Origin: Haliscomenobacter sp.
GTDB lineage: Bacteria; Bacteroidota; Bacteroidia; Chitinophagales; Saprospiraceae
DNA: 50,336 nucleotides
Direction: 5' to 3'
Assembly (NCBI RefSeq): GCF_016718685.1
Contig: NZ_JADKCX010000053.1
Span: forward strand, 1 to 50,336
The stretch's first letter is position 1, and each line of letters opens with the position of its first letter. Below the pieces are notes generated by a model, which ran no database searches, was not told the origin of the DNA, and worked only from the letters and a program-made list of their open reading frames with translations. Shown piece after piece: positions 19,599-29,212 of this stretch. A program made the translations under genes and the position numbers.

Positions 19599-19811
19599 TG
19601 ATCCCTTGTTGAAGGGCCTGGGGTTGAGTATCGGATTCTTGTCGAAACATCCAGCCGCTCTTTGATGAATTTGTGACCCGAGGAACTGTTAAACCAGACA
19701 AATTTATCGCCAATACACCTTGGAACACCAATGAATTTGGGTTTTATGATTTGAACAACAATGCGGTATTTTTGGTGGAGGGATTGTGATAACGCACATA
19801 AAAAACAAAAC
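19599..19811 (+). other. Degenerate coding remnant, origin unknown
   Basis: A plus-strand frame without start reads RGTVKPDKFIANTPWNTNEF then GFYDLNNNAVFLVEGL before a stop near 19790. It looks like the tail of a real protein (vaguely like a formylglycine-generating-enzyme type C-terminus, not convincing). It abuts the transposase remnant and may be debris of the gene the element disrupted. Confidence 0.3.
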
Positions 19812-20551
19812 ATGCGCACCCATTTAATCCTACTGATCACGTTGTGTTTCAGTCAGCTTTTTGCCAAAGTGAAGCACCCAAAAATATCTCCTTTGCAGAA
19901 ACCGTATCCAGTACTCTCCTTGTGCCGCGCACCAAAGATTACAATCAAGCCAAAAGCAAGATGCTATTGCTGCGCAATAAAGTCCGGCAACAGTTACAAG
20001 CAAAGACAATCGACAGCACCGAGGCTGGTATATTGTTCACCGATGGGCTGCTGGAAGAAATCATCCCTCATTGGTACGGCACGGTCTGGGATTTTAATGG
20101 GTATACTGATGTACCCCAACAAGGCAAAATTGCCTGCGGTTATTTTGTGTCCACTACCCTACTCCATGCGGGTATTCGTTTGGATCGGTATAAACTGGCA
20201 CAGCAGTCGCCGCTAAATGAAGCAGTTGCTTTAAACATGCAGCACCCCATTGGGACGTTCACCGACGTTTCCCCAACGCAAATGGCTCAAACCATTACGG
20301 ATACATTTAAAGAAGGCCTATATTTTATCGGTTTGGATGCCAGCCATGTAGGTTACTTGTTAAACCGTGCAGGAAAACTTTACTTCATACACGCCAATTA
20401 TACTGGATCAGCGGTGGTAACCATTCAGCCCTTGATGGAATCGGTTTTTAGTAGTTTCACGACCTGGCATTTTGCCTATATTACCCACAATCGGGCGCTA
20501 TTGAGGCATTGGTTAAATGGAAAACCTTGTACGCTATACTACCCAAAATAA
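19812..20551 (+). CDS. Secreted putative NlpC/P60-like hydrolase (one frameshift)
   Basis: About 245 residues if the T run at 19858-19862 is restored by one base, joining the signal peptide MRTHLILLITLCFSQLF to CQSEAPKNISFAETVSS. The mature protein has a Cys in a helix-start context (GKIACGYFVSTTLLHAGI), a His about 100 residues later (DASHVGYLLNRAGKLYFIHA) and a following Asn/His, the order of Cys-His residues in papain-fold NlpC/P60 amidases. The family assignment is inferred from this pattern only. It could act on cell-wall peptide or another exported amide substrate. Without the repair, a GTG start at 19844 would leave the protein without its signal peptide. It is convergent with the M20 gene, with a five-base gap. 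Confidence 0.55.
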
Positions 20552-20556
20552 GTCAC

Positions 20557-22098
20557 TCAAAATCCCCCCATCAACATCACCGCTGCAATCGTCTCAATCC
20601 CGTCCCACAAACAACCCACCCGCAGGTTTTCATTTTCCCCGTGCTGGTTGTTGTCGTAATTCACCACGGGAATGGTGATGGGCGGCGTATTGAGCACCTT
20701 TTCAAACAAGAATAGCGGTAAACTCCCCCCCGTGGAGGGCATCAAAATGATCTCCTCTTTGCTCGTTGAACGCACCGCTTTGATTACCGCTTGTGAAATG
20801 GGCACATCCATGGACGTGCGCTGGGCATTGTACCCTACGCCATTGCGGATGATAGCGATATTGGGATACTGCATCCGCTCCTCGTCCGTAGGTTCGTGGT
20901 CGAGCACATAATAGCCCTGTTTTTTGACGTGATCGACCACCTTTTGGATTTGGCGCTGCACATCATTGCCTTTGACCAGCCGCAAATCCAGGGTAACCGT
21001 AGCCATGGTAGGAATGATGTTGCTGGCCAAGCGGCCTACATTCGCACTTTCGATGCCATTGATGTTGAGCGTAGGGATGGTGGTGATGGATTCCAGGAAA
21101 CTGCGCTTGGGGCTTTCTGCTGCTGCAAAAGCCAGTTCCTTTTGCATAATTGCAGCCGGATCGGGAATGGCAGCCAGGGCTTTGCGCTCGGTTTTGCTCA
21201 GTGGAATTACATCGTCATAAAAACCATCGATGAGCACTTTGCCGCGATTGTTTTTCATCGAAGCCAGGAGGTGTACCAGTTTCAAAGCGGGATTGGGCGC
21301 CCAGTTGCCGTAATTGCCGCTGTGTAAAGGGCGTTTGGCACCCAACACCGTCAGGTTCATATTGACGTCGCCACGCACGCCAAAAGTAATTTGTTTGCGC
21401 CCGGAAGCGTGCATGGGCCCATCGACGATGATCCAGGCATCGGCTTTTAACAAATCTTTGTGCTGTGCCAGAATGGCTTCGAGGTTGGTGGAACCTTTTT
21501 CTTCTTCTCCTTCAAAAAAGAACTTGAGGTTGAGCTTTGGCGCCAGTCCGCTTTGTCGAATGGCATCGTAGGCATTGAGGATGGTGAACACCCCGGCTTT
21601 GTCGTCAGCAGTAGCACGACCGTACAAACGCCAATCGTTGTTGATCGGGGTATTTGCGTTTGGGAAATCAATGAATTGCCCCCCCTTGTCCAGCGATGTT
21701 GTGAGCAGCTGAGGTTTGAATGGAGATAGTCCTTCCGCCCATTTGGATGGATTGACGGGTTGTCCATCGTAATGGGCGTAAAAGATCAAGGTTTGGGTGG
21801 CACCCGGTGTCAGAATTTCGCCATACACCGCCGGGATGGCTCCGGGCACATCGGCTTCCATGGTTCTGGCATTGGCAATGCCCCTTTTTTTCATCATTTC
21901 GATGATAAAGCTGGCATTTTGGCGCAATTGCTCGGCGTCGTTCCAGGTGTTGGGAATGGCACAAAATTGTACGTATTCAGCCAACAGCGCATGGTGCCGA
22001 TTGAGGTGGCTCGCGTTGATTTTTTGGCTATTGGCATCTTGCGCCAATAGCGGAAACCCCAATAATACAATCGGGAGGAGGATGTTTATCCTTTTCAT
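20557..22098 (-). CDS. Secreted M20 family metallopeptidase
   Basis: Zinc exopeptidase of the M20/M25/M40 family, 513 residues. The start at 22098 (MKRINILLPIVLLGFPLLAQ) gives a signal peptide, so the enzyme is exported. Metal and catalytic motifs are present in order: FYAHYDGQPV (His ligand), RATADDKAGV (bridging Asp), EGEEEKGS (catalytic Glu and ligand), VDGPM (Asp ligand) and a late His in the QHGENENLR segment. The dimerisation lid domain lies between (RPLHSGNYGNWAPNPA). Probable dipeptidase or amino-acyl hydrolase acting on peptides outside the cytoplasm. It is 67 bases downstream of PorP/SprF on the same strand. Confidence 0.88.
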   Translation of the reverse strand: MKRINILLPIVLLGFPLLAQDANSQKINASHLNRHHALLAEYVQFCAIPNTWNDAEQLRQNASFIIEMMKKRGIANARTMEADVPGAIPAVYGEILTPGATQTLIFYAHYDGQPVNPSKWAEGLSPFKPQLLTTSLDKGGQFIDFPNANTPINNDWRLYGRATADDKAGVFTILNAYDAIRQSGLAPKLNLKFFFEGEEEKGSTNLEAILAQHKDLLKADAWIIVDGPMHASGRKQITFGVRGDVNMNLTVLGAKRPLHSGNYGNWAPNPALKLVHLLASMKNNRGKVLIDGFYDDVIPLSKTERKALAAIPDPAAIMQKELAFAAAESPKRSFLESITTIPTLNINGIESANVGRLASNIIPTMATVTLDLRLVKGNDVQRQIQKVVDHVKKQGYYVLDHEPTDEERMQYPNIAIIRNGVGYNAQRTSMDVPISQAVIKAVRSTSKEEIILMPSTGGSLPLFLFEKVLNTPPITIPVVNYDNNQHGENENLRVGCLWDGIETIAAVMLMGGF

Positions 22099-22165
22099 TC
22101 CAGGAATTTGCTGGAAATATAACAAAAAGGCAGTTTAAACCGCGGGCGGCTAATTTTACTTCGGC

Positions 22166-23125
22166 TCACCAGGAATTTTGACAGAAAGAATGCACCTCAA
22201 ACGCTCCCCCGAAGTACCGGCCTAGCGGTGAAATCAATGGTTGATCATAAGCAATTCCCAATTTGAATTGGCCATTTTCAATGCGCACCTGTTCCCCGAA
22301 AACAAAACCCGTTTCGGCACGTACGGACATGGATTTTTGCTGTCCGATCGCTCCTCCTAGGCCGATTCCAGCCCAGTACAATTCGCTGATTTGCAAGCGT
22401 CCATTCACGTCTATACTAAGCGGGGCATTGGGCACATAACGCAGCCAGCTCGAGACTTCTAGGAAAGAGGTGCTGTTACCCAAAAATGAGTCAAAATAAT
22501 AGCCCCCAACTCCATACACGTGGGGCAATCGTTTGACATCGTACCGGCCATTTTCAGCCGTAAAACGGGTATCCAAACCAAACACTTGCGGAATTGAAAC
22601 CCCGAGATAATATCGATCTTCTTCGTAAAAAAAAGCCCCCAATGAAAAATCAGGAAACAATAAATTGTCGTCAATTGACGGGCGATTGGAGAGGTCTGGA
22701 AAATCAATTTCACTCAGCTTGGCGCCGTATTGCACCAAACCTGCGCCCAATCCGATGACAAGTGCCCGATCAGTGCGCCCGCCCATATCCAGGATGTACG
22801 CGTAATTTCCGTAAAACCCCGTTTGCCCCAGTTTACCCGTTTTGTCATTGATGACGTGGGCTCCAAATACCGAGCTGCGGTCTTCCCAAACCATTTCAAA
22901 ATTGAGGATTTGGGTTTGGGGGGCATCTTGGACGTTAAGCCAGTTGCGGCGATACGACCCCCCAACGGTATAGTTCATCTCATTGATGATGTAATTGTTG
23001 GAGAGTGCTGCGGGATTGATGACATTCCACTGGTCGCGATAAATGGTAAAATTGGGCAATTGCTGGGCCTGGAGTCCAGTGAGTATGGCGCAACAAAAGA
23101 TTGTAAAAAAATGGCGAGTTTTCAT
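22166..23125 (-). CDS. PorP/SprF family type IX secretion membrane protein
   Basis: Outer-membrane barrel of the PorP/SprF family, which works with one specific T9SS type B cargo for export and surface attachment. The start at 23125 (MKTRHFFTIFCCAILTGLQA) yields a signal peptide; about 319 residues. Family hallmarks: QLPNFTIYRDQWNVINPAAL, NWLNVQDAPQTQILNFEMVW, GLGAGLVQYGAKLSEIDF, and repeated amphipathic strands. It starts 31 bases after the stop of the SprB-repeat adhesin, the standard order adhesin then PorP/SprF, so the adhesin is its likely cargo. Confidence 0.9.
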   Translation of the reverse strand: MKTRHFFTIFCCAILTGLQAQQLPNFTIYRDQWNVINPAALSNNYIINEMNYTVGGSYRRNWLNVQDAPQTQILNFEMVWEDRSSVFGAHVINDKTGKLGQTGFYGNYAYILDMGGRTDRALVIGLGAGLVQYGAKLSEIDFPDLSNRPSIDDNLLFPDFSLGAFFYEEDRYYLGVSIPQVFGLDTRFTAENGRYDVKRLPHVYGVGGYYFDSFLGNSTSFLEVSSWLRYVPNAPLSIDVNGRLQISELYWAGIGLGGAIGQQKSMSVRAETGFVFGEQVRIENGQFKLGIAYDQPLISPLGRYFGGAFEVHSFCQNSW

Positions 23126-23156
23126 GACCTTGGGTTTGTTGGGTGAGCTATACGTC

Positions 23157-26100
23157 CTACGGGTTTTCTTTTTTAAACAAATAAATCGCGCCAGTTTGAG
23201 GTTTGCCAACCAGGCTTTCATTGTCGTAGGCTCGAATCACATAATAATAAGCCCCGGGCGGCAAATATGGGCCGTTGTCTCCGGCCTGGCCTCGCCAGGG
23301 AGCAGCGTTGTCATAGCTCGAGTTTTTGTACACCAGATCTCCCCATCTGTTGGTAATCACAATATCAACCCGGCTGTATCCTTGTAAACCTCGAATTTGC
23401 AAAGTTCCATTGGGACCCGCATCTTCCAGCACCAGTCCTTCGGTGGGCTTGGGTAAGTTGAAGATTTCCACCGAAACATTGGCTGAATCACAGGGTGTTG
23501 CACATTGGGAAGCTTCATTACACACCGTATATTTGAATTCGATGACCCCTTTAAAGTCAGCCTCAGCGGTATAGCGGAAACTTTTGTTACCTGGAATAAA
23601 TTCAAAATTGCCCATCGTTGGTGCACCCGACCAGGTGATGGTCGTGTCTTGTAAGCCCGCCAGGTTGTCGTTGAGCAGGATATTCATGGCCGCAATGTCT
23701 TGAGAGCGTTCAATGGTGTATTTGTCATCAGCCAGTTGTGGGGCTTTTTCTAAAAAGACTGTCACCGTGTCTGCAGCAGCCTGAATACATCTGCCGATGG
23801 CAATGCGCCAAACAAACCGATTGGCGCCTGTGCCGAGGTTTTGTGCCGTCGCATTGGGTGAATTGGGGTTTTGCAAAATGATGCGGTTGGACAAAGGCAA
23901 CCAACTAGCCCTCCCCGTGGTAGGTCTCTGTGCCTTGAGGGTGATACTCGTACTGCCATTACAAATGGTGGTATCTCGCCCGGCACTGAACGTATTGGGG
24001 GCAGTGAAATGACATCCACAATGACTGGCCCAAAGGTGCTGGATTGGCAGCCTGCTGAGTCGCGCAGGGCCGAATATTCACCAGAAAAAGCACTGCTGGT
24101 GGCTTTGAGTTTGAGGGAAGGTGTACTGGAATAAAGCTCTTCTCCGTTGGGCAACTGCCATACATAAGTGACGTTGGGTCCTTGGAACAGGTCATCAGCC
24201 CGGAGGGTAAAGATCTCGTTGCCGCAGACTGTATCTGGTGCAACGATGCCGTAGAGCGGCTTGGGCATACTTTTCCCAGCTTTTAGGGTAGTTGAATAAT
24301 TGCCCGTACAGCCATTGGCATCACTTACCGTGACGGAGTACGTTCCTTCATTGAGTTCATCAAGATCGGCGGTAGTAGCTCCGTTGCTCCAGGCATAGAA
24401 ATAAGGCGTAGTACCACCTACTACGGTCAATATGATTGCTCCAGTTGCTCCGCCTGAGCAATTCAGGTCGGTAGCAATTCCAGATACACTCAATGCCGGG
24501 CAATTGTCTCCACCCACGGCACCTGATTTCACACTGGTACAACCATTGGCATCTTCAACCGTAACAGTATAGAGTCCTTGAGCCAAGTTGTTCAATGCAG
24601 AAGTACTGGCACCATTGCTCCAACGATAGCGGTAAGGACTGGTTCCTCCCGAAACACTGGCTGTAGCCGTTCCATTGTTTGCGTTGGGGCTCGTTTCACG
24701 GGTAAAGGTGGTATTGACTTGTAGGGCACTTGGTTCGCTGATGCTGAAATTTTGCGTACGGGTACATTGATTGGCATCGGTGATGGTCAGGCTATAATTG
24801 CCGGCAGCGAGCGCACTGAGGCTGCTGGTCGTTGCACCATTGCTCCAGCGATAAGCGTATGGGGCTGTACCTCCACCCGCTGCGGCCAGGGCTTGACCTT
24901 GATTTTGTCCATTGCACAACAAATTGGTAGGCGTCACCGTCAACGTCAATGCCGGAGGCTCGGAGACGGTAGTATTGCCATTTTCATTACAACCCGCCAC
25001 ATCGGTAACCGTGACGCGGTAATTTCCAGCAGCCAAATTTGTGATTGCGCTGCTGGTGGAGCCAGTGCTCCACAAATAGGTATAAGGACTGGTGCCACCA
25101 CTGACCACTACCGCAGCCTGCCCATTGGTTTGACCATTGCACAAAATATTGGTCGAACTCATTTGCAGGTTGAGCCGTGCAGCCGAACGTATCGTTTTAC
25201 TGTCATTGACCTGACAGCCAGCTGCATCCGTAACCGTTAAGCCATAATCACCTGGAGGCAAATTGCTCAAAGCTGAGGTACTGGCCCCATTGCTCCAGGC
25301 GTAGCGATAAGGGGCGGTTCCGCCCGTCACTTGTGCTGTTGCCCGTCCGGAGTTAGTTTCTGTACAGGGAATATCTGTGGTATTGAGCACCAGACTAAGC
25401 GCGCTGGGTTGGGTCACCGTCACACTGGCCGTTACCTGGCAAGCACGGCTGTCGCTAACCGTTACGCCATAAGTATTGGCAGACAAATTGTTGATGGCTG
25501 AACTTGTCGCGCCAGTGCTCCAATTGTAGGCATAAGGACTGGTTCCACCTGTAACCACAACTTGAGCGCTGCCAGTAGCAGTCCCGTTACAGTTTGCGTT
25601 GGTGGCCGTGGCAATGGCAAAAAGTTGTGCGGGAGAAACAATGAGCACACTGTCCTTTTTAAGGCACCCCAGAACATCAGTGATCGAAACAATAAACTTA
25701 CCCGCAGCCAATCCAGAAATAGCCGAAGTGCTTGCCCAGTGCTCCATACATACCGATAACCTGGACTTCCGCCTGATGCCAGCACCGTAGCCTGGCCATT
25801 GCTTTGACCAAAACAAGCCGGGTTGCTGAAAGTAGTGGTGGAGCTGATCGCCGGGTTTTGTTTTATCATTACACTTGCCGTGTCTGCACAACCATTTTGA
25901 TCGGTAACAGTGAGGGCGTATGTTCCTGCGGTAAGATTGAGCAAATCCGCGCTAGTGGCACCAGTCGACCATTTGTATCCATACGTTTGTTGTCCTCCGG
26001 TAGTCGTGCTGCGTATTTCTCCTGAGTTTGCACCAAAACAGTTGATGTCTACCCCTCGGAGTTGAACTTGCAAATCGGTTGGAGGGCCAATAATTGTGAA

Positions 26101-29100
26101 AGGAAAACTGGCTTTGCAGCCAATGGCGTTGGTAACGGTCAGGCCATAATTGCCCGCGCCTAGGTTTTGAATGGTTGAAGCGGTGGCGCCAGTACTCCAT
26201 AAAAAAGTGTGTGGTCCAGTACTGAACACATCTACCGTGGCCGTACCCGTATTCAAGCCGAAGCACAAGGGGTCGGTGGTGATTACCCGGGCATTAATGG
26301 GAGCAGGGTCATTCAGGACAAAACTCCAGGTCGCGGTGCAGCCATTGGCATCGGTGACCACAACGTTATAATTTCCAGCCTTGAGGTTTTTGCGATTGGC
26401 GGTAGTGGCTCCATTTTCCCAGGCATAACGGTAGGGAGCAGTACCTCCGGTGATGCGGATGCTGATTTCACCACTCGTATCTGCATTACATTTGGGGTCG
26501 ATGAGGGTTGAATCGATGCTCAAAGGAGTTGATTCTATGATTTGGAAAGTCCGGGTTTGTTGACATTGGGTACGATCCGTAACAGTAAGGCCATAAGTGC
26601 CCGACTCCCAGATTGGCAATCCCAGTAGTAGTCGCTCCGGTGCTCCACAAATAGGCATAAGTTCCTGCACCTCCAGTAACAGTGGCGATAGCCGTGCCAT
26701 CTTTTTGACCCGCACAAAGCGTGTCTTTGACTTGTAAATCGATATTGATGACCGCAGCTTGTTTCACTTCCATTCGGGCCGTATCCGCACAACCTCCTTG
26801 GTCGGTCACGGTAAGACCATAAAGACCAGCTTTAAGATTGAGCAAATCGACGCTGGTGGCACCAGTCGACCACTTGTACATATAGGGTTCTTTGCCGCCT
26901 GTTGTAGTGGTTCTTATTTCTCCGGTAGTTCCGCCAAAACATGCGACGTCGACCGTATTGGTACTCAGCTGCACCACAGTTGTGGCGGCGTTGATTGTAA
27001 AAGGAAAGGTGCCTTTGCAAGCATTCCCATTGGTCACGGTCAGGCTGTATCGCCCTGCGGACAACATTTCGATGGATGTGGTCGTTGCCCCGGTACTCCA
27101 CAAATAGGTGAAAGGACCCGTACCTCCAATTACATCAACTTTAGCTGTTCCGGTATTTAATCCTAAACAAGGTGGATCGGTGGTGATGACCTGAGCGTTG
27201 ATTGGTGTGGGGTCTTTGATGGTAAAAAGCAAAGTAACACTACAACGATTGGCATCGGTAACTTCCACTTTATACGTGCCTGCTTTCAAGTTGGAGCGGG
27301 TAGCAGTTGTTGCTCCATTTTCCCAAAAGTAGGTATATGGGGCTTTGCCTCCGCTGACTTTCAGCGCAATTTCTCCGTTGGCGTCGCCCACACATTTGGG
27401 ATGAATCACACTGGTATCAACCCTCAAAGCAGTAAATTCAAAGATGGGGAAATTAACAATGACCTGGCACCTCATTTGATCGGTTACCCTGAGCGAATAG
27501 TTTCCGGCACCTAAGCCGGAGATACTTGTCGTGGTAGCTCCCGTGCTCCATAAAAAAGTGTAAGGAGCCGTCCCTCCACTGGGGCTTGATTGTGCGGTTC
27601 CATTTTTGGCGCCGGGACAAAGGGTGTCGGTCGCAATTAAATTGGCGGCTAAGACTGCCGGCTGGGTCACTGTTGCCTGAGCGGTTGCAGTACAATTCGA
27701 AGCATCCGTAACAGTGAGCATATAAGTTCCTGCAATCAAAGAACCAATATTGGCAGTGGTTGCCCCATTGCTCCAACGATAGGTGTAGGGGGCAACGCCA
27801 CCAGTGGTAGTCGTGGTGATTTGCCCCGCTTTATCCCCATTGCAGGGTACATTGGTTACCGTCGTGCGGATGGTAATGGCCGTAGGCTGGAGGATGTTGA
27901 CACTTTGAATGCTTTCGCAAGCCGCTGCATCTGTGGCCGTCACCCGATATGTTCCGGCGCTTAAATTCGAGATGGCCGAGGTCGTTGCGCCAGTACTCCA
28001 CACAAACCTGATCCCTTGATTGAGGCCACCACTGGTGCTTACACTCGCAGATCCGTTGTTCCCATTGTTGCACGTTACGTTGTTGCTTTTGATGCTGGCT
28101 AAAAAATTGGCACAAATGTCTACAACGGTACGACAAGCCGAAAATTCCGAGGTATTGCTGGCTTGGGTCATGGTTGCCGTCACCTGATCGTTTGCACTCA
28201 GGCCAGCAGTGATGTTCAAATTCCAGGCACCAAAGGCATTTGTTGTCACGGTTCCCAAATAAGTTCTGCCCTGACAGGGCACATTGGTACATCCCGTATT
28301 GTTGACGCGAAAAACCTGCACGGAAGATGATGCCGGAGCAGTCCCGGTGATTTGACGGGTAGTTGCCGATGAGATGGTAGGCGTTGCAATGGTACTTGCT
28401 CGTTCGATCCCAAGTTTGGTGTTGCAAAAAATGCTGTTTTGGCTAATGGTTACATTGCGGGCCGTGCCCACCTGAATGCCCACTGCATTGAACCCGATGG
28501 TATTGTTGTTGATGGTCCCTGTAGGCGGTCCGGCTGCTCCTGCGAAGGTTTCTACCGTGATGCCTGCGGCATTATTGGAAAAATTAGTGTTGCTCTTGTC
28601 GGTACCGATGTAATTGAGGTTAATGCTGAACGTACCTACACTACGGGCAATTGAAATCCCATTTTGATTGTCAAAGAGTTGACAGCTATTCACTTCGTGC
28701 CCATTTCCAGTGGTGAACCGAATGGCGTTGGAAAAGGTCGCACCGTCAAAATTCCGAATGGTCAGGCCATTGATTTTAACGGCATTGGCACTGACCACTA
28801 TGGCCTGGCTTTGATCCAAAGTACCATCGATGACGATGTTATCGGTGCTACCATCGATATGGGCGTTGGCTTTGGTAATCGTGGGCAAGGGAGAATTTGC
28901 CCCAGGTTGAATGATGTGTGGGCCTGCGCCAGTGATGTTGAATTGTACTGTCGTTAAGGTGGTAACATTATTCAAGCAATTGAGTGCCCAGGGCAAACTA
29001 CCCGTTGTTCCGGCACTTCCGGTAGTTCGGGTTACGGTAATAGGGTTGACTGTGGGGCAAGCGACCTGAGCCAAAACTGGCAAGCTGACTAAAGTAAAAA

Positions 29101-29131
29101 AAAATAAAACAGGAATTTGGGATTTTCTCAT
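23157..29131 (-). CDS. Giant SprB-repeat adhesin with T9SS type B sorting domain (three frameshifts)
   Basis: Cell-surface filamentous protein of about 1,990 residues after frame repair. Layout: signal peptide (LVSLPVLAQ), right-handed beta-helix-like region (about 25-260, with NAVKINGLTIRNFDG and NVTISQNSIFCN), an Ig-like bridge, then about 17 SprB repeats of roughly 75 residues (CNGxxxGxxxVxxxGGTxPYxYxWSNGATT, NLxAGxYxVTVTDxxGC). The C-terminus (VDIVITNRWGDLVYKNSSYD, LPPGAYYYVIRAYDN, TGAIYLFKK) is the gliding-motility-associated type B sorting domain. Breaks lie near 26612, 25737 and a C5 run near 24000 (minus sense), giving pieces 26486-29131, 25462-26715, 23762-25891 and 23157-23900. By analogy with SprB, it may serve adhesion or gliding. 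Confidence 0.88.
25830..27628 (-). repeat. Tandem duplication of a four-unit SprB block (about 897 bases per copy)
   Basis: Within the adhesin, the repeat sequence beginning DTLCPGAKNGTA, HPKCVGDANGEI, DPPCLGLNTGTA, DVACFGGTTGEI (27628-26732) is repeated in the same order as DTLCAGQKDGTA, DPKCNADTSGEI, DPLCFGLNTGTA, DINCFGANSGEI (26725-25830). The correspondence is unit-by-unit, including WENGATTA and PFTI linkers. Confidence 0.8.
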
Positions 29132-29145
29132 GAGTAGTCGGTGTC

Positions 29146-29212
29146 AATTCTTTGTTTTCCAGGATCGGCCCCTCGACTCCGCTCGGCGAACGATCCTGGA
29201 AAACAAAGAATT
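29146..29212. repeat. Perfect 22-bp inverted repeat with GACTCCGCTCGGCGAA-type core
   Basis: Arms 29146-29167 and 29191-29212 are perfectly complementary (AATTCTTTGTTTTCCAGGAT plus two bases). The 23-base centre contains CCTCGACTCCGCTCGGCGAA. It overlaps the stop codon of the caspase gene and lies in the gap before the adhesin gene downstream on the same strand. It could terminate the caspase transcript or be a dispersed element. Confidence 0.8.

Noticed and set aside
19529..19840. 103-codon minus-strand frame near the IS200 remnant
   Set aside because: No start context, no family resemblance, and it crosses the remnant and the next gene's leader.
24000..28100. CRISPR array or mobile repeats
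   Set aside because: Regular spacing of about 225 bases comes from SprB protein repeats in frame.
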